A stretch of DNA of 64,000 nt, taken from positions 62,001 through 126,000 of the forward strand of contig NZ_QXTH01000007.1 of the NCBI RefSeq assembly GCF_003946865.1, read 5' to 3'. Shown here piece by piece: positions 58,157-64,000 of the stretch; the first letter of the stretch is position 1; each line of letters opens with the position of its first letter. The notes under the pieces were generated by a model that was given only the letters and a program-made list of their open reading frames with translations, searched no databases and was not told the DNA's origin. The stretch comes from Antribacter gilvus. GTDB taxonomy: Bacteria > Actinomycetota > Actinomycetes > Actinomycetales > Cellulomonadaceae. The position numbers were made by a program, and so were the translations under genes.

Positions 58157-59182
58157 ATGAACGCTCCCGACAACGTCGTCGACGGACGGACACGCCTGTA
58201 CGGCCGGTTCACCACCCGGCCGGCGCGCGTGGACCCCCTGGCCGAGTTCGGCCCTCTCGCCCGCCCGCTGCGCCGCCTGCGCCTCAAGGAGTGGGTGGGC
58301 TTCACGCTCGTCCATCCCGAGTGGGCCTCGTCGATGATCATCCAGGACGCCCACTACCTCGCGAGCTCCGAGATCTACGTGGCTCACCGGACGGACGGGA
58401 CCCGGTTCGAGCACGCGGCGAACGCCCGTGGTGGTTCGCTCCGCCTGCCCGCCGGCTTCTACGGGCGCGAGATGTCGTTCGACCGGCCCGGCTACCGCAT
58501 CCGGTACGAGCTCGACACGCCCGAGACCGAGGCCGACGCGCGGCACGTCGTCCGCATCGACATCGACGCCACCGCGACGGCGCCCGCGTTCACGGGTGAG
58601 CTGGTGCTGCACCACGCGGGCGCGTCCGCCCCGCTGTCGGTGAGCTCGGTGCTGCCCGGCGGGCGCAACCGGCTGTACACGCACAAGGCTCTGTACCCGG
58701 TGAGCGGGAGCCTGCGTACGGGCGACCGCGAGATCGTCTTCGACCCGCGGCGCGACCTCGCCATCCTCGACGAGCACCGCTCCCTCCTCCCCTACCGCAC
58801 GCGGTGGATCTGGGGCACCTTCGCGTTCCCGATGCCGGACGGGCCGGTCGGCGCCAACTTCGCCGACCGGCCCGAGGTGCCGGGCCAGGAGGAGGAGTCA
58901 GGGATCTGGGCGGCCGACGGCGTGGAGCCGCTCGCCGACGTCACGTTCACGCCGACCGGCGACCCGGAGACCACGCCGTGGCGGATCACCTCCGCCGACG
59001 GCCGCCTCGACGCCACCTTCACCCCGCAGGGGCGCAAGCACGTGGTGCACCAGCTCGGCCTCTTCGCGATCGACTACTTCCAGATGTTCGGCCGGTACGA
59101 CGGCACGCTCCGCGCCGGTGGCCGCACGTACGCGCTCAAGGGCGTCCACGGGGTGTGCGAGAGCATGCGCGCGAGGTTGTAG
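58157..59182 (+). CDS. DUF2804 family protein
   Basis: 341 residues, beta-rich. Patterns such as RLYGRFTTRPARVDPLAEFGPLARPLRRLRLKEWVGFTLVHPEWASSMIIQDAHYLASSEIYV and RTRWIWGTFAFPMPDGPVGANFADRP fit DUF2804, a lipocalin-like/AttH-like fold with no assigned reaction. No signal peptide. It ends at the third palindrome copy, facing the convergent GH18-like gene. Confidence 0.77.
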   Translation: MNAPDNVVDGRTRLYGRFTTRPARVDPLAEFGPLARPLRRLRLKEWVGFTLVHPEWASSMIIQDAHYLASSEIYVAHRTDGTRFEHAANARGGSLRLPAGFYGREMSFDRPGYRIRYELDTPETEADARHVVRIDIDATATAPAFTGELVLHHAGASAPLSVSSVLPGGRNRLYTHKALYPVSGSLRTGDREIVFDPRRDLAILDEHRSLLPYRTRWIWGTFAFPMPDGPVGANFADRPEVPGQEEESGIWAADGVEPLADVTFTPTGDPETTPWRITSADGRLDATFTPQGRKHVVHQLGLFAIDYFQMFGRYDGTLRAGGRTYALKGVHGVCESMRARL

Positions 59183-59207
59183 GCGCGCGCGGCGGCCCCC
59201 GCCCGTG

Positions 59208-59271
59208 CGATCGGCAGTCCGGTGCATGATCGGCAGTTCGAACTGCCGATCATGCACCGAACTACCGATCG
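59208..59271. repeat. 64-nt palindrome, copy C
   Basis: Inverted repeat with two mismatches, centred on TTCGAA (59237-59242); arms start CGATCGGCAGTCCGGTGCATG and end CATGCACCGAACTACCGATCG. It lies between two convergent genes (ends 59182 and 59284). Compared with copies A and B the outer arms differ while the core ATCGGCAGTTCGAACTGCCGAT is shared with copy B and nearly with A. Confidence 0.9.
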
Positions 59272-59283
59272 CGCCGCCCGGAC

Positions 59284-60426
59284 TCAGCTCTGCCGCAGCG
59301 CCGGCATGGGGAGAGGGATGCCGAACGTCGTAGCGCCCACCCCCATGCCGCCCTCGCACGAGGTCGGCGGCACCGTGGACGACCCGCGCACCGACGGCCG
59401 CTCGGCCGCCCAGAACATGTAGCCGAGCAGCCCGGGCGTGGTCCCGGCGCCGTTCGGGGCTGCCGTGGTGACCCACGGGCTCGTCGCCTTCATGACCGAC
59501 GACGCGAAGCTGTTGCAGTCCGCCTCCACCGCGTTGCGCCCCGTGAGGTAGAGCGACCCGGTGAACTTGGCGGGGGCCAGCGGCGGGATCGGCGGCGCGT
59601 ACTGCGCCTTGCCGTCGATGTGCTCCTGCCAGTTCGCGATCGCCGTGGACGGGCTGGGCTGGCGTGCGGGCACCATCGCGTTGGCGTAGTCCAGCACCGG
59701 CAGGTCGGTACGGAGCCAGTCCGCCGTGGCCTTCCGGGTGATCCCCTGGAGGTAGCGGTCGCCCGCGGCGAGGTCGATGGTGAGCCGGGCCCGCGGGTCC
59801 GCGCCCGTCGCGTCGTAGGGATGGACGGACCGGTACGCGTCGATGAAGGCCTGGAGCCCGGCGAGGTCGGGGCCGGTGTTCTCCTCGTAGTCGATCTCGA
59901 TGCCGACGCCGAGCCGGGTCGCCGCCGCGGCGGCCGCCAGCCCCAGCCCGGCTGGGTCGGCGGCGAGGGCGGCGTTCCAGTCGTCGGTGTAGGTGATGCC
60001 GCCGATCGACAGCTGCACCCGGATGCCCCGCGACGTGAAGTAGTCCACCACCGCCTGGTTCATCCCGACGGGTACGCCGTCGACGTGCGCGGCGTCGTCC
60101 GTCCCCTGCAGCAGGTCGAGCGGGTTCACGAAGCTCAGCACCACCAGGTTGACCGACGGGCGCCCGTCGCCCCGGTCCACGATCCAGTGGTTCTTGGCGT
60201 CGAAGTCGGCCATGTCCCGCACGGTCGACCACGTGCAGTAGTCGTCGCCGCAGTGCCACGTGCCGAAGACCTGCAGGGGCGTGGCCTGGGCGACGGGCCC
60301 CGGGTCGGGCGCGGCGGGCGCGGGCGGCGCGCCCGCCGACGGAAGAGCCGCCGACGGAAGGACGGCGGGGCTCGCGAGCAGGAGCGCGGTCGCGAGGGCC
60401 GCGACGAGATGGTGCCGACGACGCAT
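59284..60426 (-). CDS. Secreted GH18-like (chitinase-fold) protein
   Basis: 380 residues. Signal peptide MRRRHHLVAALATALLLASPA, then a Pro/Ala linker. The TIM-barrel strand VGIEIDYEENTGPD carries the GH18 catalytic Glu and the preceding Asp, but the first acidic positions of D-x-x-D-x-D-x-E are replaced (V and E). Four cysteines (HCGDDYC, DCN, SCE) may form disulfides. Possibly an active chitinase-like or an inactive carbohydrate-binding protein. ATG 60426 follows GGGAGG by 5 nt. An inverted repeat CCCAGGT/ACCTGGG (60434-60458) overlaps the leader. Confidence 0.75.
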   Translation of the reverse strand: MRRRHHLVAALATALLLASPAVLPSAALPSAGAPPAPAAPDPGPVAQATPLQVFGTWHCGDDYCTWSTVRDMADFDAKNHWIVDRGDGRPSVNLVVLSFVNPLDLLQGTDDAAHVDGVPVGMNQAVVDYFTSRGIRVQLSIGGITYTDDWNAALAADPAGLGLAAAAAATRLGVGIEIDYEENTGPDLAGLQAFIDAYRSVHPYDATGADPRARLTIDLAAGDRYLQGITRKATADWLRTDLPVLDYANAMVPARQPSPSTAIANWQEHIDGKAQYAPPIPPLAPAKFTGSLYLTGRNAVEADCNSFASSVMKATSPWVTTAAPNGAGTTPGLLGYMFWAAERPSVRGSSTVPPTSCEGGMGVGATTFGIPLPMPALRQS

Positions 60427-60588
60427 GATGCCTCCCAGGTGAGATGACCTGACCTGGGGACCGTACGACTCTCTCAAACAGCCCACAATGAGGTAAACCA
60501 CGTACAACGGAACGCTGCCCGACGGCGGAGCCGTCCTCGGGGTCCCCACGGAGTTCCGCAGCGAAGCCAGGACTTCGTGGGGTGGAGG

Positions 60589-60630
60589 CGCCGGACCGGT
60601 CGCCTTCCGCGGAAGGCGACCGGTCCGGCG
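60589..60630 (-). terminator. Terminator hairpin downstream of the HNH gene
   Basis: A perfect 42-nt palindrome centred on CCGCGG, arm CGCCGGACCGGTCGCCTTCC, 16 nt beyond the HNH stop. As RNA it gives a stem of at least 19 bp. Confidence 0.8.
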
Positions 60631-60646
60631 TCGGGCAACGGGGCTC

Positions 60647-61114
60647 TCAGGCCGCCGTGGCCGCGCGTCTGATCGCGCGGGCGTACTCGCTGTGCGGCAC
60701 GTACGGCGTCAGCTGGAGCACCAGGCCGGCCTCGGCCGGCGTGCGGTCCGCCTTGAACGAGTTGCACGGATAGCACGCGGCGACGAGGTTGAGCCAGGTG
60801 GAGGGGCCCCCGCGCGAGCGCGGCAGCACGTGGTCGACCGTCTCCGCGGGCCCGCCGCAGTAGGCGCACTCACCGTCGCGGCGCTTCACGCCCAGCTTGG
60901 TGCACGTGGGCGCGCCGTTGGCCTTGTAGCGCCAGCGCATCGCGACATACCGGACGAGCCGCAGCACCCGGGGTAAGGGGAAGGGACCGAACGTCGCTCC
61001 GTCGACGGCCTCCTCCACCACGGCCACCTCGCGCACCAGCATGTGGATCGCGTGGCGCACCGAGACCCGGTGCAGCGGCTCGTAGCCGGCGTTGAGTATG
61101 AGGACGTCTGCCAC
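60647..61114 (-). CDS. HNH endonuclease
   Basis: 155 residues. CAYCGGPAETVDHVLPRSRGGPSTWLNLVAACYPCNSFK holds the HNH core (D-H, N, and a final N replacing H) with two CxxC zinc pairs. The N-terminus MADVLILNAGYEPLHRVSVRHAIHMLVREVAVVEEAVDG is that of the actinobacterial family often found as a single chromosomal copy with unknown target. It is not linked to a restriction or phage gene here. ATG 61114; its own terminator follows. Confidence 0.87.
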   Translation of the reverse strand: MADVLILNAGYEPLHRVSVRHAIHMLVREVAVVEEAVDGATFGPFPLPRVLRLVRYVAMRWRYKANGAPTCTKLGVKRRDGECAYCGGPAETVDHVLPRSRGGPSTWLNLVAACYPCNSFKADRTPAEAGLVLQLTPYVPHSEYARAIRRAATAA

Positions 61115-61182
61115 GGGCCTGCTCCTTACTGGTCGTCGTCGTGCGTGTGCCGGACTGTCGGTACTACCTCCCCGGACGACAA

Positions 61183-61216
61183 GAGCCGCCCGGGAACAAA
61201 GATCCCGAGGCGGCTC
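61183..61216 (-). terminator. Terminator hairpin of the 44-residue ORF
   Basis: GAGCCGCCCGGGA (61183-61195) pairs with TCCCGAGGCGGCTC (61203-61216) with a one-base bulge; a 7-nt A/T-containing loop. On the minus strand it lies 27 nt after the small ORF stop and is followed by TTGTC. Confidence 0.72.
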
Positions 61217-61243
61217 ACGAGCACTGGTCCGGCGCGTGCCGGG

Positions 61244-61378
61244 TCAGGGTCGTATCGCGCCCCGGATGGCCTCACGGCCGTCCCGAAGGTGCTTCGCGGT
61301 GGTGGGGTAGGACGAGGAGGTGGCATACCCGACGCGACGCAGGCTGACTGCCTGGTCCGTGCGCGACGTGCGTGCCAT
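61244..61378 (-). CDS. Small 44-residue basic protein, unknown function
   Basis: MARTSRTDQAVSLRRVGYAT then SSSYPTTAKHLRDGREAIRGAIRP. Rich in Arg, with no Cys. ATG 61378 has GAGGA 6 nt upstream, and a terminator hairpin follows its stop, so it is probably an independent small gene in what is otherwise a 540-nt gap between HNH and YdjM genes. Upstream is a nested inverted repeat (61459-61498). Function unknown; it may be a nucleic-acid-binding peptide. Confidence 0.6.
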   Translation of the reverse strand: MARTSRTDQAVSLRRVGYATSSSYPTTAKHLRDGREAIRGAIRP

Positions 61379-61458
61379 GGGTTCCTCGTCCTCTCCGTGC
61401 CGGGTCTGCTGATGTGGTCTGCTGATCGGTCCTGCGGGCTCACTCGATGCTGCGGCGG

Positions 61459-61498
61459 CCAAGGCCGTGTGTGAAGAAAGGTACACACCCGTCCTTGG
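61459..61498. promoter_or_regulatory. Nested inverted repeat upstream of the 44-residue ORF
   Basis: CCAAGG (61459-61464) pairs with CCTTGG (61493-61498), and inside them GTGTGT (61467-61472) with ACACAC (61483-61488). The inner loop GAAGAAAGGT contains TACC toward the minus strand, a possible -10 region for the small ORF. It could be its operator. Confidence 0.4.
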
Positions 61499-61656
61499 CA
61501 CCGTCTATAGGTTTACCCGATTCGTGACCCATGGGCACGCCAAGCCGCCCGCGCGGCGCGTGTGGTGCGGCGTGGCGACCCGCCGGACCGAGGGTGCCAG
61601 GAGGTGCCGGTACCGCGCGCTAGGGTGGCTCCCGCCCCGGACCAACCGGGGAGAAC

Positions 61657-62541
61657 ATGAACATTCGGGACACCCGAAGGAAGCGAGCGCACACCGCCAT
61701 GATGGGAGGCCACCACGCCGCGTCGGGAGCCGCGGCCTGGGTCGCAGTGACCGCAAGCACACCGATCGCCTTCGGGTGGTACCCCGTCACCGACGTGGGG
61801 ATCATGACGGGAGCCGTCGTGTGCGCGGGCGCCGCCCTGCTGCCGGACGCGGACCACCACAGCGGCACCATCGCGAACTCGCTGTCGCCCGTCTCGGACG
61901 CGGTGGTCAAGGTGGTGGAGACCGTCTCGGGCGGGCACCGCAAGGGCACCCACTCGATCGTCGGTGTGGTCGTGTTCACGGTGATCGCGTGGCTCGTCGG
62001 GATGCTCGCGATCGACACGGGCCTCGAGGGTGACCTCAAGACCATCCTGATCGGCCCCGGCATCGTCTGCGTCCTCCTCGTCGCGTTCGCGCTGAAGGCT
62101 CTCAAGATCACCCGGGACACCAAGATCCTGCCGTGGACCGCCTCCATCAGCATGGCCGTCCTCATCGCGATCTTCGCGCCGAGCGAGTGGTACTGGATGC
62201 CGTTCTCCGTGGCTCTCGGCTGTGTGGTGCACATCCTCGGCGACTTCATCACCACCCAGGGCGTCCCGCTGCTCTGGCCGATCCGGATCCGCTCGCCCCG
62301 CTGGGTCCGGGCCAACAAGAAGCTGCCCTTCGACGACATGTGGCGCTACGGCGGCAACTTCGCCTTCCCGATCCTCGGCTCGGCCGGGTCCAAGCGCGAG
62401 TGGATCCTCATGACGCCGGTCTCGCTGTACGCCATCGTCGGTGTCGCCTGGGCGGCCCTCGACCAGATGGGCTTCGACACGATGAGCGTCTGGAACGCCG
62501 TGGTGGGCAGCATCGGCGACATGGTCACCACCTGGGCCTGA
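61657..62541 (+). CDS. YdjM/LexA-binding-type metal-dependent hydrolase (membrane)
   Basis: 294 residues with several membrane segments. GGHHAASGAAAW, LLPDADHHSGTIANSLS and GGHRKGTHSIVGV carry the His/Asp metal ligands of the YdjM/DUF457 family; VHILGDFITTQGVPLLWPI is the second HxxxD. In Escherichia coli YdjM is SOS-regulated; no LexA box was found here. Starts with ATG after GGGGAGAAC. The BenE-type gene follows after 27 nt. Confidence 0.82.
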   Translation: MNIRDTRRKRAHTAMMGGHHAASGAAAWVAVTASTPIAFGWYPVTDVGIMTGAVVCAGAALLPDADHHSGTIANSLSPVSDAVVKVVETVSGGHRKGTHSIVGVVVFTVIAWLVGMLAIDTGLEGDLKTILIGPGIVCVLLVAFALKALKITRDTKILPWTASISMAVLIAIFAPSEWYWMPFSVALGCVVHILGDFITTQGVPLLWPIRIRSPRWVRANKKLPFDDMWRYGGNFAFPILGSAGSKREWILMTPVSLYAIVGVAWAALDQMGFDTMSVWNAVVGSIGDMVTTWA

Positions 62542-62568
62542 CCGCCCTCGCGGGCTAAGGTCCGACTC

Positions 62569-63801
62569 ATGCCAGGCCTCACCACGCCCGTCCTGGCGGG
62601 CCTCCTCACCGCCCTGGTGGGCTTCACCAGCTCGTATGCGGTGGTGCTCGCCGGGCTGCGGGCCGTGGGGGCCACGCCGGGGCAGGCAGCATCTGGCCTG
62701 CTCGCCGTGTGCGTCACGCAGGCGCTCGGCATGCTCTGGCTGACCACGCGCCACCGCCTCCCCATCACCCTCGCGTGGTCCACGCCCGGGGCCGCCCTCC
62801 TGGCGAGCACCGGCCTGGTCGCGGGTGGTTGGCCGGCCGCCGTGGGCGCGTTCCTCCTGGTGGGGGCACTCATCCTGCTCACCGCTGCCTGGCCGCGCCT
62901 CGGCGACGTCCTCGCGTCGATCCCCACCCCGATCGCGCAGGCGATGCTCGCCGGCGTGCTGGTCTCGCTGTGCCTGGAGCCGGTGCGCGCGTTCGCCGCG
63001 CAGCCGGTGCTCGTCGGCCCTGTGGTCCTGACCTGGCTCGTCCTGCTGCGCCTCGCGCCGCGCTGGGCGGTACCGGCGGCCTTCGCCGTCGCGCTCGTGG
63101 TGATCGCGATCTCGGCCGGGCAGGGCGGAGGCGTCACGGGCCCGCTCCTCCCGCACCTCGAGTGGACGACGCCGGAGCTCACCTGGGCGTCGACGCTCGG
63201 CATCGCGGTGCCCCTGTTCGTGGTGACGATGGCGTCGCAGAACGTGCCGGGCGTCGCCGTCCTCTCGTCCTACGGGTACAAGGTCCCCTGGCGCGAGACC
63301 ATGGTCGTGACCGGGCTCGGCACCGCGGCCGGGGCCGCCGCCGGCGGGCACGCGATCAACCTGGCGGCGATCACCGCCGCGCTCGCCGCCGGTCCCGACG
63401 CCCACCCCGACCCGCGCCGCCGCTGGCTGGCGGCGCACACGGCGGGCTGGTCGTACCTCGTGCTGGCGGTGCTGTCGGCGGCCCTCACCACCCTCGTCAG
63501 CAGCGGGCCCGACGGCATCGTCGAGACCGTCGCGGGGCTCGCCCTGCTCGCGACCCTCGGGTCGTCGCTCTCCGCCGCGGCCGGACCGGCGGACGGCCGC
63601 GAGTCCGCCGTCGTCACCTTCGTCGTGGCGGCGAGCGGCGTCACCTTCCTCGGCGTGGGAGCGGCGTTCTGGGCGCTGGCGGCCGGGCTGGCCGTCCGGT
63701 TCGCGCTGTCGTACCGCCGGAAGCCGGCGCCCTCCGCGCCGCCGTCACCCCCCGCGCCCACCGCGCCCACCGCGCCGACCGCGCCGCCCGCGCCGAGGTA
63801 G
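62569..63801 (+). CDS. benE: BenE-family benzoate/H+ symporter
   Basis: 410 residues with about twelve membrane segments; GFTSSYAVVLAGLRAVGATPGQAASGLLAVCVTQALGMLWLTTRHRLPITLAWSTPGAALL and TMASQNVPGVAVLSSYGYKVPWRETMVVTGLGTAAGAAAGGHAINLAAITAAL are the BenE signatures. No benzoate-degrading genes are nearby, so the substrate may be another aromatic acid. The C-terminal tail is a Pro/Ala/Thr repeat (PPAPTAPTAPTAPPAP) whose stop codon lies in the first 39-nt element. Confidence 0.85.
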   Translation: MPGLTTPVLAGLLTALVGFTSSYAVVLAGLRAVGATPGQAASGLLAVCVTQALGMLWLTTRHRLPITLAWSTPGAALLASTGLVAGGWPAAVGAFLLVGALILLTAAWPRLGDVLASIPTPIAQAMLAGVLVSLCLEPVRAFAAQPVLVGPVVLTWLVLLRLAPRWAVPAAFAVALVVIAISAGQGGGVTGPLLPHLEWTTPELTWASTLGIAVPLFVVTMASQNVPGVAVLSSYGYKVPWRETMVVTGLGTAAGAAAGGHAINLAAITAALAAGPDAHPDPRRRWLAAHTAGWSYLVLAVLSAALTTLVSSGPDGIVETVAGLALLATLGSSLSAAAGPADGRESAVVTFVVAASGVTFLGVGAAFWALAAGLAVRFALSYRRKPAPSAPPSPPAPTAPTAPTAPPAPR

Positions 63802-63831
63802 TGCGTCCGTCCGACGAAGTCACTACCTCGG
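63793..63831. repeat. 39-nt inverted-repeat element, copy 1
   Basis: CCGAGGTAGTG (63793-63803) and CACTACCTCGG (63821-63831), perfect 11-bp arms, loop CGTCCGTCCGACGAAGT. The stop codon TAG of the BenE-type gene is at 63799-63801, inside the left arm. Confidence 0.9.
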
Positions 63832-63844
63832 CAAGACCCTCCCA

Positions 63845-63883
63845 CCGAGGTAGTGCGCCCGTCCGACGAAGTCACTACCTCGG
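63845..63883. repeat. 39-nt inverted-repeat element, copy 2
   Basis: Same sequence as copy 1 except one loop base (CGCCC instead of CGTCC). Start-to-start distance 52 nt. The two lie in the gap between the BenE-type gene and the convergent ABC ATPase gene. Confidence 0.9.
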
Positions 63884-63901
63884 AGGGCTCCGTCGTCGTC
63901 G

Positions 63902-64000
63902 TCAGGCCAGCTCCGTCGTCGTGCCCGCCGCGTCGATCAGGTGCCGGTCGTGGGACGCGACGAGCACAGCGATCCCCCGCTCCGCCAGACCGCACAGCAG
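63902..64000 (-). CDS. ABC transporter ATP-binding protein, C-terminal fragment
   Basis: Only the last 32 residues are in the window: LLCGLAERGIAVLVASHDRHLIDAAGTTTELA. VLVASHDRHLIDAA is the H-loop region of an ABC ATPase (switch His in SHD). It runs off the right edge; subfamily cannot be told. Confidence 0.8.
   Translation of the reverse strand: MLCGLAERGIAVLVASHDRHLIDAAGTTTELA

Noticed and set aside
61126-61488. Longer minus-strand frame across the 44-residue ORF region.
   Set aside because: It is in a different frame from the SD-supported small ORF and crosses the terminator hairpin.
57580-63883. CRISPR array.
   Set aside because: Repeats are single or paired palindromes with different spacing and no run of regular spacers; no cas genes nearby.

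Overview
The window is high-GC DNA (roughly 70% or more by eye) with GTG starts, overlapping stop/start junctions, candidate leaderless promoters, F420-type enzymes, a WXG100 protein, an ECF42 sigma factor and many carbohydrate-active genes. This points to an actinobacterial chromosome, most likely Micrococcales and close to Cellulomonadaceae/Promicromonosporaceae. That placement is inferred from gene style, not from a marker gene. No rRNA, tRNA, CRISPR array, phage or transposase was found.

Layout. (1) 1-16.9 kb is a carbohydrate island. On the minus strand, two overlapping LacI regulators are followed by a lipoprotein binding protein, two ABC permeases, a DUF624 protein and a partial GH31 enzyme. 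On the plus strand, permease, DUF624, binding protein, GH28 polygalacturonase-like enzyme and permease form a second set. A serine hydrolase and a GH43 enzyme diverge from a shared operator. Near-identical operators (GGGAAACCGGTTTCCC and one variant) at 8.2 and 15.26 kb tie the plus-strand genes into one predicted pectin/plant-polysaccharide regulon. (2) 16.9-25.2 kb holds small metabolic and repair genes (VOC, methyltransferase, DUF1697, a ScoMcrA-head/zinc-ribbon protein, Ogt, S66 peptidase, GNAT) and then a phenolic-lipid cluster: UbiA prenyltransferase divergent from a type III PKS, an ICMT-like methyltransferase and an FAD oxygenase (SrsABC-like). (3) 25.2-34.6 kb has a secreted M23 peptidase, a NERD-nuclease gene broken by a duplicated 25-nt repeat, an XRE/nucleotidyltransferase toxin-antitoxin-like pair, a Ddn-type protein, an SDR, an EamA transporter with a possible leader peptide, a propeller protein, an APH-like kinase and a VapBC-type pair. 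(4) 34.6-47.9 kb has GH35, a small P-loop kinase, GNATs, an LLM oxidoreductase, methyltransferases, an HtaA-domain protein, the YciI/ECF42 sigma pair with its predicted promoter, and an MFS transporter. (5) 47.9-64 kb has an ArsR-like regulator, a VIT-family metal transporter behind a DtxR-like box, a degraded NmrA-like gene, an ATP-dependent DNA ligase, GH13, TrmH, a second LLM enzyme, WXG100, DUF2804, a GH18-like secreted protein, HNH, YdjM, BenE and the end of an ABC ATPase.

Non-coding structure is rich. Several unrelated families of long inverted repeats sit at gene ends: three 64-nt palindromes centred on TTCGAA, two ~51-nt elements, a tandem pair of 39-nt elements and one 63-nt element. 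Some contain the stop codon of the adjoining gene. Two previously easy-to-miss small genes (40 and 44 codons) each have their own terminator hairpin. The least ordinary items are the repeat-toggled NERD gene, the XRE/nucleotidyltransferase pair with an operator over its promoter, and the palindrome families.
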